64,000 bases of DNA from Echria macrotheca. Taxonomy: Eukaryota > Ascomycota > Sordariomycetes > Sordariales > Schizotheciaceae. The notes beneath the pieces are model-generated. The model searched no databases. It saw only the letters and a list, made by a program, of their open reading frames with translations, and was not told where the DNA came from. The DNA lies in NCBI GenBank assembly GCA_030411725.1, contig MU839838.1, forward strand, positions 1,054,001 through 1,118,000. Direction: 5' to 3'. Positions 43,280-54,600 of this stretch are shown piece by piece; the stretch's first letter is position 1; each line of letters opens with the position of its first letter. The translations under genes and the position numbers were made by a program.

Positions 43280-44703
43280 ATGGCATCAGAGCAGAGCGAA
43301 GCTGTCGTCACACCGCGGACGGGCGACGATCGGCAACCCCATGCGGCCAACATTGATTCGGGCAGCGACGGTGTCGAGGAGGGCAGAAACGCGTACCATC
43401 CCGGTGGGTTCCACCCCGTCTACATTGGCGATGTCTACGGCGGCAAATACGAAGTCGTGAACAAGATCGGATACGGCCGCTACTCAACAGTTTGGCTGGT
43501 GAAAGACATATCCAAGGCGTAAGTCCTTTTATGAGTTTCTACGCCCATGTCATTCGCTTTGACTGACTAAATACTTGCAGATCGGATGACGAGGACAGAT
43601 ACAGAGCCCTCAAGGTTTTGAGTGCAGAGTGCTACGGCCAGGACACTCCCATATTCGAGCGCGAGATCCTCAGGCACCTCCGCGATGGGGATCGCACGCT
43701 TGCTGGGTACAAGTTTGTATGCCACCTCGTCGACGACTTTGAGCACGTGGGTCCCAATGGTACCCACGTCTGTCTGGTGTTTGAGCTCATGGGGGAAACC
43801 CTGCGTAGCTTTGGCCTCTGGTTCAGGGAGTGCATGGTACCGACGACTGTGATGCGAAAGTTCAGCTGGCAGCTCGTGGTCGCCCTCGACTTTGCGCATG
43901 AAAGTGGCGTTATTCATACCGGTAAGCCTTCCGCCCGACGCATAAGTGGTGGCATGTCGTTGGCAAGAGCCTTTCGCCGGGAAGTCCCAGACTGATGACC
44001 ATCATTAGACATCAAGCCCGACAACATCTTTGTCAAATTCCTCGACAAGTCTCGGATTGAGTCCGAGTACCTCGTCAAGCAAGTCATCCCGCAACAGGAC
44101 CGAACCGAGGCACAATACACGCCAATCCCCTCCAGCACGCTCCGTGGATACTATTTTGACCCCAAACGGTTTAACGAGCTCAACATCGCCCTAGGCGACT
44201 GGGGCGTATCGAGCTGGACGACGAAGCATCTAACCGAAAATATTCAACCTGTCGCTCTCCGCGCCCCCGAGGTGCTCATCAAGGCACCCTGGGATGCCAA
44301 GGCCGACTTTTGGAATCTCGGGGCCGTGCTGTTCGAAGTATACCGTGCCATCCGCCTTTTCGACGGACGAGTTCCACCGGATAACCACTATGAGCTCAGG
44401 GAGCATCTGGCGGAGATTGTCGATGTTTTTGGACCGTTTCCTAGGGATCTGCTAGACAAGGGGGACCCTGAGATTGTCAAGAGTATGTTTAACGAGGAGG
44501 GGAAGGTTGATACCGAGGATCCGCTGGATCGTCCGCTGCTCGAGTCGGATGTGTTTCTGCCCGATTTGGACCCGGAGACTAGGGAAGTGTTCGCCTCGTT
44601 TTTGCGGTTCATGATGAGGATTAATCCGGCGGAGCGGCCGACGCCTGATGAGCTGGTGGAGCACCCGTGGTTGACGCCCAAGCGGGTGTTGAAGGGGCCA
44701 TGA
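43280..44703 (+). CDS. SRPK-like protein kinase
   Basis: Model join(43280..43518, 43581..43921, 44009..44703), 424 aa; introns 62 and 87 bp, both GTAAG-type donors, in phase. N-terminus HPGGFHPVYIGDVYGGKYEV is the SRPK entry motif (Y-x-x-GG-Y-H-P-V-x-x-G-D). Gly loop IGYGRYSTVWLV, ATP-binding Lys in RYRALKVL, hinge ELMGETLRSF. The catalytic loop reads HTDIKPDNIF (Thr replaces the Arg of HRD) and the metal motif LGDWGVSSW has DWG in place of DFG; APEVLI and the DFWNLGAVLFEVY helix follow. Asp and Lys of the catalytic loop and the metal Asp are kept, so activity is likely. The HTD/DWG form occurs in the expanded fungal SRPK-like group. No large spacer insert, unlike true SRPK1. Confidence 0.88.
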
Positions 44704-45547
44704 ATGGACTGGCAGATATGGGAGCCGTTTGGAAAGCTATTGGAATAGTTGTCACATGAATATCACTGAGGCGATTTTACGTTCAGGCCAGGAGAAAAGC
44801 AATGTGACCGAAAACGAGCTGAAGTGGAATTTGGTATTCGGTTGGTCTGCCAATGCCCACGAGTATTAAATTGCGACTTTTAATCGCCTTCCTATTTGTG
44901 CTCGGTCGTGAGACAGTCTGCCTCGATGGCAGGGCAAAAACTTACAAGAGGGCATTTTTGCTGCGCCGCATTTATAACAAAAATCCCCTGGCAGACCCGG
45001 TTGGTTGCATTGCCACTAGGATAATATCAGGAGCGTATAATTAACAACCCCAAATCGGACAGGTGCTACCGTGCTCGGTCATTTCCCGGATCTTTCACTG
45101 CATCAGACCCCAAGATCATCCCACATATATCTCTCCGTGGAAAATATTCCGACAAGAACTTCCGGACCAGTACCTCAACCGGGTGGACAATCATTGACCT
45201 TCCAGCAGGACCCACTCGACAACGACGTTGGTTGAATGTATTCAGCTTTCGTCCGCTGGGCTCAGGGGTAAATACCCCAGACTGCCTCGTTGGGAGGCTT
45301 GGAGGGGGTAGCGAGCCTGTCAAGGGTCGCATCTCGACATCCTTCAGGATTAACCTCATCTTGACATGACATGCTCCGCACGAAAATCATGCCTCGTTCC
45401 TACCATTCCCAGTTCCCAATCCCCAATTCGGATCCTGGGTTGGGTGAGTACATGTCTGTATAAAATCCCCAATCTGGCCCGGTTATTTATCCTCGACCCG
45501 GAAACGATACACACCTACGTACACCAGAAAACACAACTTGGTTCAAG
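44704..45547. other. Intergenic region
   Basis: 3' flank of the kinase and promoter of the 120-aa secreted protein, with TATAAAA at 45459-45465. Nothing else recognised. Confidence 0.5.
45459..45465 (+). promoter_or_regulatory. TATA box of the 120-aa secreted protein gene
   Basis: TATAAAA, 83 bases before the ATG at 45548. Confidence 0.5.
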
Positions 45548-46115
45548 ATGAGATTACAACTTGCCGCAACGACGCTCCTCGGTGGGTTCGTCGCCTTTGT
45601 CGCTGCGAAGCCAAGAACGCCCCTCCCCGAACCGGCACGGGAACATTCGCATTGCGGTTATGCGATCGTTGATCATTACAAATGTACATCCCAGCCATCA
45701 TCCCCTTCCTCCCAACAAGTCTACCTCGTATCTTCAACACACATTCTACCTTGCCCAATGTCAACCTAAAATGATTTATCCCCAGCAAGCTCTTCACCCG
45801 TTCTCTTTTTGGACAAGACCCTTCCCCGCGCGGACAAAACAGAAAAAAGAGAATGTGGCGTTGCTAACATAAGACCGTTCGTTTCAAGCATACTCCGAAT
45901 TCGAACTATTCAAGCTCATCCCACGATCAGAGAAATGGACCGTCCGCAACACGCTATACTGGATCGACGCGAACGGATACGCGGTCGAGGCTTTGGGATT
46001 CTGTGACTATGTCTGTCTCGAGTTTGGGGACGGCGGCGCGGCGTGTTTGACGGATAAGAGCAAGGTTGGGGAGGACGGAGAAGACTCGGACGGATCATCA
46101 TCCGTTGCAGAATAA
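45548..46115 (+). CDS. Small secreted protein, 120 aa, four Cys
   Basis: Model join(45548..45683, 45889..46115). The 205-bp intron (GTACAT-AAG) joins DHYK to SYSEFELFKLIPRSEKWTVR in frame. Signal peptide MRLQLAATTLLGGFVAFVAA, short pro-like segment, then four Cys (SHCGYA, GFCDYVCLEF, GAACLTD), enough for two disulphides, and an acidic Ser/Asp-rich tail. No known family. The neighbourhood is rich in secreted proteins: kelch protein, tyrosinase and dioxygenase follow. Candidate effector or cell-wall protein. The acceptor (TTTCAAG) is a weaker one, so the exact junction could shift. Confidence 0.65.
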
Positions 46116-46315
46116 TATCTAGAAGAAAAATAGCTGGCACATGGGTGTGTGTCACAACTACTTTACACACATATACCTTCTCTCTTTCCTTGGAACGCCA
46201 ACATTGTCATCATTTTTTTTCTCCAGAATACCTAATTACATACAATTCTCCTCGATACCAAACCTTTTGTACAGGCCCCCTAGGGGAAAATGTTCATACC
46301 TCAGTCGTGGCAAGT

Positions 46316-47293
46316 TTAACTCGCAGGAGTATACACATCAAACGCATCCGTACACGGCGTCCCCGAGGCCGTCCCGCCGGCCGGGATATAAATGCTCCCA
46401 TTGACCGTGGCCGCCGAGCTGCCATGGCGCGGGATATTCATGGGCGCCAGCTCGGCCCAGCTGTCGGCAGCCGCATCATACACCTCGACCTCCTTGAAAA
46501 CGCCATTCGACGCCTTGTCCGGATTCCCCTCGCCGCCAAAAGTGTAAATCTTGTTCCCCACGATGCCCGTAGCAAACCCCCGGCGCGGCGTCGGCATCTT
46601 ACCTTTAGCCGTGATCCAGCCCTTGGACAGATCGGCCAGGTCGAGCACGAAGACGGTATCCTTGCGGTTCGAGATCGGCCCCAAACTCCCGCCGAGCTGG
46701 TAGAATTTGGTCCCGATAATGCCGCCGCCGCCGTGGTCGCGGCCCTCGGGGATGTTCTTCGCCGCCGCGGGGATGTCGGTCAGCCATTTCTGGGTGGTCG
46801 TGTCGAACGCCGACACGGTCGTGACCGACTCGCCGCCGCTGCCCGTCTTGCCCGACGCGAGCCAGACCGTCTTGTTGTACACGCCCATGACGGCGCTACC
46901 GCGCGCTTCCGAGGTCGGCATCGCCGGCAGGTTCGACCATTTGTCTGTGGCCGGGTCGTACAGCCACGCCTTGGGGTTGCCGGCCCACGAGGCGCCCGTC
47001 ATGCCGCCGAGGACGTAGAGCAGGCCGTCGACGACGGCCGCGTTGGCGTGGTTGATGGTCACCGGGAGCGAAGCCGCCTTCTTCCAGGTGTTGGTCGGGA
47101 TCGAGTAGAGATAGAGCGTGTCGAGGACGGCGCCCTTTTGTGTCACGCCGCCTACGATGGCGAGCGTCGTTGGCGAGAGGGCGACGGTGGCGTGCTCGTG
47201 AAGCGGGCCGGTTGGGACCACGGCCAGTGTCTTCCACTGGGCGGTGACCTGGGCCGCCGCGAGCGGCAACAGGGTGGAGAGGAGGAGTCTCAT
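46316..47293 (-). CDS. Secreted kelch-repeat protein
   Basis: 325 aa from ATG at 47293; the frame is open further upstream but this Met starts a clear signal peptide (MRLLLSTLLPLAAAQ). At least five kelch motifs: VGGVTQKGAVLDTLYLYS, LYVLGGMTGASWAGNPKAWL, FYQLGGSLGPISNRKDTVFV, IYTFGGEGNPDKASNGVFKE and IYIPAGGTASGTPC, each with the Gly-Gly pair and spaced Tyr/Trp, so a five- to six-bladed beta-propeller. No catalytic Cu/radical Tyr-Cys set as in galactose oxidase can be seen. Two sequons (NKT, NGS). Likely extracellular binding or scaffold propeller; partner unknown. Confidence 0.85.
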   Translation of the reverse strand: MRLLLSTLLPLAAAQVTAQWKTLAVVPTGPLHEHATVALSPTTLAIVGGVTQKGAVLDTLYLYSIPTNTWKKAASLPVTINHANAAVVDGLLYVLGGMTGASWAGNPKAWLYDPATDKWSNLPAMPTSEARGSAVMGVYNKTVWLASGKTGSGGESVTTVSAFDTTTQKWLTDIPAAAKNIPEGRDHGGGGIIGTKFYQLGGSLGPISNRKDTVFVLDLADLSKGWITAKGKMPTPRRGFATGIVGNKIYTFGGEGNPDKASNGVFKEVEVYDAAADSWAELAPMNIPRHGSSAATVNGSIYIPAGGTASGTPCTDAFDVYTPAS

Positions 47294-48050
47294 CGTCTTT
47301 GCCGTGCTGAGAGGGAGGGTGGTGATCGGCGTTTCTGGCCTCGTGTGTGTGGGTTGCGTGCAGTCCGAGGTTGGAATGCCAAGACAAGACAATCCTGCCC
47401 TGTCCTGCTGACAGGTTGTTTTTTTGCCGTGCTAGCCTCGCTTTATGAAGCTCGCTCGGAGAGTCCATCTAATTATGGAAGGAGACTGAAGACTCATGGC
47501 TAAGCACCAGGTTGATGCTCTAGACTTCGATATTGCTTGGGACCGGGACCGGAATGGGGACCATCTTGCCAAGAATGCCGGGTAATCTGGCGAGTTTAAT
47601 GGGAAACAGCCGCGTCATCTACCGGGTAGAACGACCGCCATGCGTGAAAGGGGGCGATCCATTCTAGAAACATGGTGGAGTTCGAGATGCGCGCCAGTCA
47701 GCCAAATCCGACCAAAAACATGAAAACGAGGTCGAAGGGAAGAGGGATCGTACTTGGCGTTAATAAGGGTCAACTGGGTCCCGCGATGCAGATAATCTAC
47801 CTGACAAGACGGCACTAAACACCGGTCTGGGGTCGGGAGGTGGGGGCCGCAAGCAATAATGACAGGTTTTTAATTGTGGCGTCTCGAGCCGTCCTGTCCA
47901 AGCTTTGCGACCCTGGCTTGACATCGGCCGTTGGTTTAACGCCGTCTGGAGTATCTTGGTGTGCTTGGTAGTGCTTGTCTTAAAGGCCCTTGGTTGACTT
48001 TGACTTGGTTCGTCGAACTGACCAAAACGACCCCGAAATCGACCGTCAAC
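47294..48050. other. Divergent promoter between kelch and tyrosinase genes
   Basis: The two genes point away from each other and share this 757-base spacer, so co-regulation is possible. A CTTGGTTGACTTTGACTTGG stretch lies just before the tyrosinase ATG. No TATA box recognised. Confidence 0.5.
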
Positions 48051-49189
48051 ATGCTTCTCCTCGAGCGTCTTTCCGTGCTTTTGCTGGCCGTGCCGGCCAT
48101 CGGTGCAGCCTTACCCGAGGCTCCGCGAGATTCGACCTGCACGACGCCGCAGAAGCGGTATTCCTGGTTAGTGCTTATAGGAAAACGCTTTGGTGATGCT
48201 GGCTAATAACTCTCCCAGGCATGATATTAGCGCCACCGACAAGAAAGCCTGGCTCAGTGCCATCCACTGCGTCATGACATCCCCTCAGAAGCTCAACCGG
48301 CTCCCTGGGGCCAAGACGCGCTGGGACGAACTCGTGTCTCTGCACCAGATCCATGCCCTGCAGATCCACACGACAGGCCAGTTCCTGCCGTATCACCGCT
48401 ATTACCTCAAGACGCTAGAGTTTCTGGTTCAAGAGTGCGGATACACGGGTGCTTTGCCGTACTGGGACGAGACTCGCGATGCGGGCAAGTTCTCGGCCAG
48501 CCCTGTCTTCGACAAGGTCACCGGCTTCGGCGGCAGCGGCAAGGGCAGCCAGAGCTGCGTCATGGACGGGCCGTTTGCGAATTTGACCATCAACATCGGA
48601 CCCGGCTTCAAGTCGCAGCCGCGCTGCCTGAACCGCAAGATCACCGACATGTTCAGCTCCCAGACCGGCACGAGCTATGTCACGAAGGCCATCAGCGGGT
48701 CGACATATGCCCAGGCTCTGGATGCGATCTACTCGGGGCCGCATCTGCTCGGACACATGTCGCTGTCCATGATGGTATGTTGTGTTTCCGCCGAAATCCG
48801 GACCAGGCTGCTGACACAGACGATAGAACGGAGACTCGATCACGTCTTCCGGTGACCCCGTCTTCTTCCTGCACCACGGCTTCGTCGACAAGATGTGGGC
48901 CGACTGGCAGGCCAAGGATCCCAAGCGGCTCAAGGAGATCGGCGGCATCAACGTGCAGGACCCTGCCGTCGGCTTCTCCGAGTTCTCGGGCGGCATGGAG
49001 GCCGAGTCGGCCATGTGGGGTAAGCCAAGCAAGGAGCTTCTGGCCGTGACGCCGGATCCGCAGAGCGGTGATGGCGGCGGCACCTTGACCCTCAACCATA
49101 TCATGTCGTCGCTGGGCATCATCCCGAATGCCACGGTTGCGGACGTCATGGACATCAAGGGCGGGTACCTTTGCTATCAGTATGTTTGA
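48051..49189 (+). CDS. Secreted tyrosinase
   Basis: Model join(48051..48166, 48219..48774, 48827..49189), 344 aa; both introns are 52 bp. Signal peptide MLLLERLSVLLLAVPAIGA. CuA site: SLHQIHALQIHTTGQFLPYH-RYY carries the three His ligands (one in LHQ/QIH, one in IHTTG, one in PYHR). CuB site: GPHLLGHMSL and SGDPVFFLHHGFVDKMWADW. The gatekeeper/placeholder segment of pro-tyrosinase is absent and the protein ends soon after CuB (ADVMDIKGGYLCYQYV), so this is the short, secreted form typical of ascomycete extracellular tyrosinases. Reaction: o-hydroxylation of monophenols and oxidation of o-diphenols to quinones. The adjacent secreted catechol dioxygenase could use the same diphenols. Confidence 0.9.
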
Positions 49190-50155
49190 GCTTGTTCGGA
49201 ATCGTAGGACCCTTGGACTTGGATAGTTGAGATTTGAACATGATGAGATTTTTAGATCACTTTGCATTAGAGTTTATTTGAAGTGGGTCTTTTCGTGAAG
49301 AGCGAGTGTGGGGTGTCGGAGAGGACTGGCAGCGAACAACCAGCCCCGGACCACCATTGGACGAACTTGCTGGAGATCTCAGTGACTCATGGGTCCAAGA
49401 AAATTTCAACTCGCCCACTTGGGAAGGCACGCTGAGCTGGAGCATAACCGGACACACAAAAACCCCTAGAAGACGAGAAGGGGCCCCTGTGGATGTCGCC
49501 ATCTCACCTGCCGGATTCAACAACCACAACTTTTGCAAGAATTTTCTTCCTTCTTCTCACTCATCAAATCACAAACAAAGACGTTATTGACCAACGTCAA
49601 AAACACATGCACGTCGACCATTCAGAGCTGTGCCTCCGGTACTTGCATGCGTCGGAACATTACCCCATACGGCTAGGTACCCCAGACAGCTGCAGTGCAT
49701 GCGATGCACCACTCTCGGGAGGTGGAGGAAGCCGGTAGCGACGCGGGGTGAAGGAGGGCGGCCAATATGGGGAATCTGGCCAATTTGCATCCCCCACTGC
49801 CCGAACCAGACCGGCTCCCCACTCGATCTATCCGACGAACCGATATCCTGTTGTTTCTTGTTTCGCGGAAGACCACATTGACGCGGTAATGACCGTAAAT
49901 ATGTCCCGATGGCCGGAGTAAAGCAGCAGAGCGACCCGGCCGGCCCTGCCGCCCCTGACCTGGCCTTTCCCCGCGGGTCGTCGTACGTTGATCCCGAAAG
50001 TCAGGTACACATTAGCCAGGGGCCCGGGAATACCTGGCCAGGAGCAAGGAAACACAGATGTATATAGGGATATATATCTCCGCTCGGAGGAATATTCTTT
50101 GTAGGTAGTCTCTACGGTGCATCGCGACGACATCTGACATCTGCAACCCGCCATC
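49190..50155. other. Spacer between tyrosinase and dioxygenase genes
   Basis: About 1 kb. TATATA at 50062-50067 and ATATATAT at 50071-50078 lie 80-95 bases before the dioxygenase ATG. No gene supported in the rest. Confidence 0.5.
50062..50078 (+). promoter_or_regulatory. TATA element(s) of the intradiol dioxygenase gene
   Basis: TATATAGGGATATATAT, 80-95 bases before the ATG at 50156. Confidence 0.5.
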
Positions 50156-51420
50156 ATGAGAGCCGTAGCCCCCCTCCTCGCGCTGGTTGCCTGCGTCCAG
50201 GCCCACGGCGACGCCAAACGCGAACTGGCCGAGCGGCAGCGTTTTCTGGAGTTGCACCCTAACCATCTGGGCCACTGCGCCGAGGAACATGCCTCCAGCG
50301 GGCTCATCGAGAGGGCCATCAAGAGACGTGCTGCGCGGGCGGCCGAGATGCACCGGCTGCATGGTAAGCTGACACGACGGAAAATTGGATGATTGGCAAA
50401 AATCTAATGAAGCTACAGTCCGCCAGACTTCTTCCGTCAACAAATCGCACAAGGAGGATAAGCCGTACACCACCTCGACGGATCCCAAGGTCGTCTTTGC
50501 CGGAAACAACTCGTGCATCTTGAGCCCCGAGAGCACCGAGGGACCTTTCTGTATGTTTTTCTTCTTTTCTACTCTAGACACATACAAACCTGACTGATCA
50601 TTGTAGACGTCCTTGGCGAGACAATCCGGAGCACCATTGTTGACGACCAAAATGGCGTCCCTCTGCATCTCGACTTCCAGCTCATCGACGTGCAGACATG
50701 CAAGCCCCTCAAGGGGGTGTTTATCGAGATGTGGAGTATGACTGCCCCCTGTTTTTGACTTGGAACCTCTCTAACCTTTAACCAGACGCCAACTCCACGG
50801 GCGTGTACAGCGGCGCCCTGGCCACCGTCAACGGCATCGGCATGAGCGACAAGGCCAACCTGGACCGGGCCTTCCTCCGCGGCGCCCAGATGACCGACGA
50901 CGACGGCGTCGCCCAGTTCTCGACCCTCTTCCCGGGCCACTACGAGGGCCGAGCACCGCACATCCACGTCATGGTGCACTCGGGCGCCACGGCCCAGGCC
51001 AACAACACGCTGTGGCACACCAAGGCCACGCACGCCGGCCAGATGTTCTTCGACCAGTCGCTCGTCGACGCCGTCAAGAAGACGGCCCCTTACTCCACGA
51101 ACCGGCAGAACCTGATGAAAAACGCGGCCGACAACATCCTGCTCGCCGAGGCGGCCACCTCGGATCCGTTCTTCCACTATGTTCTCCTTGGTGGCGGTGA
51201 TAACCTCGCCAAGGATGGCGTGTTTGCGTGGTTCACCCTGGGCGTCAATCAGACTTTTACGCGGGATATCATGGCGGTCGCGATGCGCATGAAGGAGGGC
51301 GGCAAGATGGTTACCACGAACCCCAAGGTGCCCGGGCTCGACCAGATCTTCCCGGGAGGTTTCCCGACCGCGTATCAGCCGGGATATGGTGCTCCGGCCA
51401 AGCCGTCGGGCAGGGGGTAA
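50156..51420 (+). CDS. Secreted intradiol ring-cleavage dioxygenase
   Basis: Model join(50156..50363, 50419..50550, 50607..50735, 50786..51420), 367 aa; introns of 55, 56 and 50 bp all restore phase. Signal peptide MRAVAPLLALVACVQA. Core: CILSPESTEGPFYVLGETIR, PLHLDFQLIDVQTCKPLKGV and the iron site: Tyr in NANSTGVYSG, Tyr and two His in FPGHYEGRAPHIHVMVH. These are the 2-Tyr/2-His ligands of non-haem Fe(III) intradiol enzymes. The C-terminal quarter (NQTFTRDIMAVAMRMKEGGK ... GYGAPAKPSGRG) is usual for fungal extracellular members. Reaction: O2-dependent cleavage of catechols to muconate-type diacids. With the tyrosinase beside it, a role in oxidising lignin- or plant-phenol-derived aromatics is a reasonable inference. 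Confidence 0.9.
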
Positions 51421-52054
51421 TCTTGGGATTGTGAAGGCCACTTTCGGTGTCGAAAATGTACAGGGGAGGTGGGAGAGGTCGGATGTACGGTTTATATTGT
51501 TCAAAGCAAAACAGCATAGGAATCCGAGAATTTGCGCTCATGAAATGGGTCAATGGTGTTATGCCACTGCATTTGCGGTTTCATACTACTTGAGAGGGAC
51601 TCCGTTACATCAGAGATACTCTTGGCTGAGCTATTGCCTCTGCAACCGAGACTTTTCGCGGGGCAGTATCATATCGTCCCAAGATCCGTTTGCAGAACGA
51701 AGAATCACAGCTGTCAAAGGTAGTAATTGACGCGTTTGTGTTCACAGGTTCGGACACAGGCCATGGGATATGCTTCGTGGTTAATCCAAGGCATGGAAAC
51801 ACTTGCTTGCCCAGTAAAACCCCCAAGGCTGGTGGTCAAACAGCTGGGACTTCTTCAAGGTATAAAAGCTCCCTATTTCGAGGTTGATGTCTGCCCGTCT
51901 TTACCGCCATCCACATAGCGCTTATCTAGACCATCCCGCCAGTTGTCTAACCTGCATCGCCAGACCCATAGATTCATCAACTTCACCCCCGATACCCCCA
52001 GAGCCCGCCAGTTCCACTCTAGTACTTCAAGCTCAACAGCCGCCAGAATCCATC
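51421..52054. other. Spacer with TATA box of the ankyrin gene
   Basis: TATAAAAG at 51861-51868, about 190 bases before the ATG at 52055, followed by a pyrimidine-rich leader. Otherwise nothing seen. Confidence 0.5.
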
Positions 52055-53221
52055 ATGGAGAACAAACCGGTAATCCAGAACAACCCGCAGGAAGCTATTT
52101 ACAAGGTTTGCGTCACAAATTAGGATGCTTAACTTTGGATTGCTTATCTTGCTCGCAAATCGTAGGCAATTACACCCGACGTGTTGGCCGACTTCAAGGT
52201 GTGTTTCGAAACTTGCGATCATAAGAAGCTTGACAAACTTCTCGGCCAAATCATGCCCGACAATTCTCGACAGGAGGCTTGCATAGATAAAGGGGATATC
52301 CTCACGATAGTTGGAAAGATGCTCCGAAGGCAAGAGAACCCGGGGCACAGCTGGAGCTTGGTCACCGCCTTGCAATACACCCCTGGACATCCAGACGGCC
52401 TCGGTAGGTCTGATCCAAATCTGCAACATCATCCCAAGTATAGACTGTGACAACTGACTGGAAATGCAGCAATGGCTTCGTACATTATCAATGATGTTCC
52501 CTTCAACAACCCCTCCTCACGGGAGCGGTACATCACGAGTCCCGACGCCAAGGGATGCAACCCAGCCTTGCTGGCTTGCTTGCATGTCCCAAAAGAAGCA
52601 ACGGAGTTCCCGCTGCTTGATCTCCTGGTCCGGGCCGGATGTGACATTCGTGCGGTGAGCGACTTCGGCAAAACGGCACTACACATGGCTGCCATTGGGA
52701 GCACCAACACATGTCTTCTCGACCACCTGCTGAACAAGTACGGCTTGAAAGACTACGTAACTCGAAAAGATGCCCGCGGACACACGCCCGCGCATTCGCT
52801 GTTCATCATGGACGCGCAGAAGGCCGCCGAACATCCGCCCCCCCTCGGTCCAGGGCCCCTCGGTCAAATAGATTACGCCTGGATGAGGGCTGCCCGACGA
52901 CTCCGTTTCCTGCAAGGGCTCGTGGCCGTGCAGGAGAACCTGCTGTGGATCAAGAGCCACTCCGACTGGAGCGTGAGACTCCTGGCCACGGAACAGGCAA
53001 TCTTCTCCAAGGATACCGATTTGAAACAATATCTCGACAGCGTGGGCGCGACGTCTCTCCGGGGCCTTGACCCTGTGCGCATCCCATACCGCCACTACTA
53101 TGATCGGTTGATCGACGACCTTACCCCGACGGAAGCTCGAATGATCAGACCGGAGGCGGAGTTTGAGCCATCTGATTACGAGGCCTTGTACTTGGCGGAT
53201 GAGACGTCCGAGTTTTACTAG
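52055..53221 (+). CDS. Ankyrin-repeat protein
   Basis: Model join(52055..52105, 52166..52403, 52470..53221), 346 aa; introns 60 and 66 bp in phase. Start MENKPVIQNNPQEAIYKAIT. One clear ankyrin unit is FPLLDLLVRAGCDIRAVSDFGKTALHMAAIGSTNTCLLDHLLNKYG (about residues 145-190) and a second begins VTRKDARGHTPAHSLFIMDA; the N-terminal half may hold one or two weaker ones (LADFKVCFETCDHKKLDKLL). The C-terminal 100 residues are charged and helical with no named domain. Ankyrin proteins bind other proteins; the partner is unknown. No signal peptide, so cytosolic or nuclear. Confidence 0.75.
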
Positions 53222-53541
53222 GGGGTGCTTGACTTTAGGGCATTTCGGTGGTCCGCTGGACGGGCATACAGAACAGTGTAACAGCGATCGCGGGATTTCT
53301 TCCAAGTCTACATACAGCTGTCTACAGTTAGAATAGAAATTAAGTGCATTGTTTTTATACATAAACCAAAGACAAAGGCAAGGAAGTTCCCATATGTATT
53401 CCAGTACGGTCCACAACCAAATAATTCCACATAAACAAAAAGGGGTCCCGGCATCTCACTGAAGCCCAAACCACCTCGACCCAGAACATACATAGGTAGG
53501 TATTGCCTCTTCCGACAAACCCACTCCACAGCTAACCACCA
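53222..53541. other. Convergent 3' spacer
   Basis: Short AT-rich spacer between the ankyrin and methyltransferase 3' ends; nothing recognised. Confidence 0.5.
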
Positions 53542-54600
53542 TCATACCCGTTTCACACACAAAACAACCGTCTTCCGCCCCACCAACAAGTTCCGAAAAT
53601 CAATCCCCTCCTTTCCCTCCTTAACCGCCTCAACCGTCTCCCTCACCAAAACCCTAACACAATCCTCCTCGGTCCCCGCCAACTGAGGATGCGCCTCCCT
53701 CCACCGCGTAACCGGATCCAGCGTCTCCAAGAAATTCTCCACGCGCTTCCAGATCGTCGTGGCCAAGGGATCCGCAGCGACCTTCTTCGCCGTCTCCTCC
53801 ACGTTCCCTTCCTTGCTCCCACCCATCGCCGCCAGATCATCCCGGTCCAGCTCCCTCCTCAGAAACGAATCCTTCTCAAACGCTTCTGAGAGTTCGGAAG
53901 AAGGAACGCCCCACGGCATCGTCAGATTCCGATACCCGTCGCGGGTGATCTGGCTGCCCGCGACGGCGTACCTCTCCAGCACCTCCTCGTGGAACCTTTC
54001 AAAGATCGCGCGCACTTTTGCCTCTTCGGGGGATTTCGGTAGGACGCGAGTGTCGCGGAACCCGGTCCAGAGCGCGACGGTGCCGCCTGGTTTGAGGATG
54101 CGGGCGGCGGCGGTCCAGAAGGCGGGCATGTCGAACCAATGCGCCTATTAACAAGATTCCATCAGCACCATTCTTTTGGGAATAGATAATGAAGAAAGGG
54201 AAAGGACAGGGGGGAGGAGTACAGCATAAGCAGCAATAACCAAATCCACACTACCCTCTCCCACCCCAGAGATCCGGTCGATCTCCTCGGCGGCCGAGAC
54301 AATCCACCGCACCGGCGCACCCGTGGCGGTCACGCCGCCGAGCTCCGAGGCGACGCGGATCATGCTCTCGCCTGCGTCGGAGCCGATAGCGACGCCAAAA
54401 TGGGGGGCGAAGACGCGCGTGGCCATGCCCGGGCCGCAGCCTACGTCGAGGAGGGTGTCGGTTTTGCCGCCGGTTGCGGCGTGGTGGTCTAGGATGAGGG
54501 ATACGAGGGCCGGCGGGGGGGAGGGGCGGTGTTTGGCGTAGGCTGTGGCTTGGGTGGGGGAGTAGAGGCGGTAGGTTGGGTCTAATAGGGGGGTTGTCAT
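53542..54600 (-). CDS. SAM-dependent methyltransferase (TMT1-like)
   Basis: Model complement(join(53542..54144, 54223..54600)), 326 aa; intron 78 bp (GTACTC-TAG), phase 0, joining VDLVIAAYA to AHWFDMPAFWTAAARILKPG. Motif I LLDVGCGPGMATRVFAPHF binds SAM, motif II GSDAGESMI, and post-I VRWIVSAAEEID; AHWFD and LKPGGTVALWTGF complete the class I fold. The start (YSPTQATAYAKHRPSPPPAL) and AHWFDMPAFW match the fungal/yeast trans-aconitate-methyltransferase-like (TMT1/Crg1) group, whose members methylate small carboxylates or toxic drugs. Its promoter is shared with a divergent P450, so the two may act on one compound. Confidence 0.86.

Noticed and set aside
46145..47503. 452-aa plus-strand open frame
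   Set aside because: Antisense shadow of the secreted kelch protein; Arg/Pro-rich composition without any fold signal.
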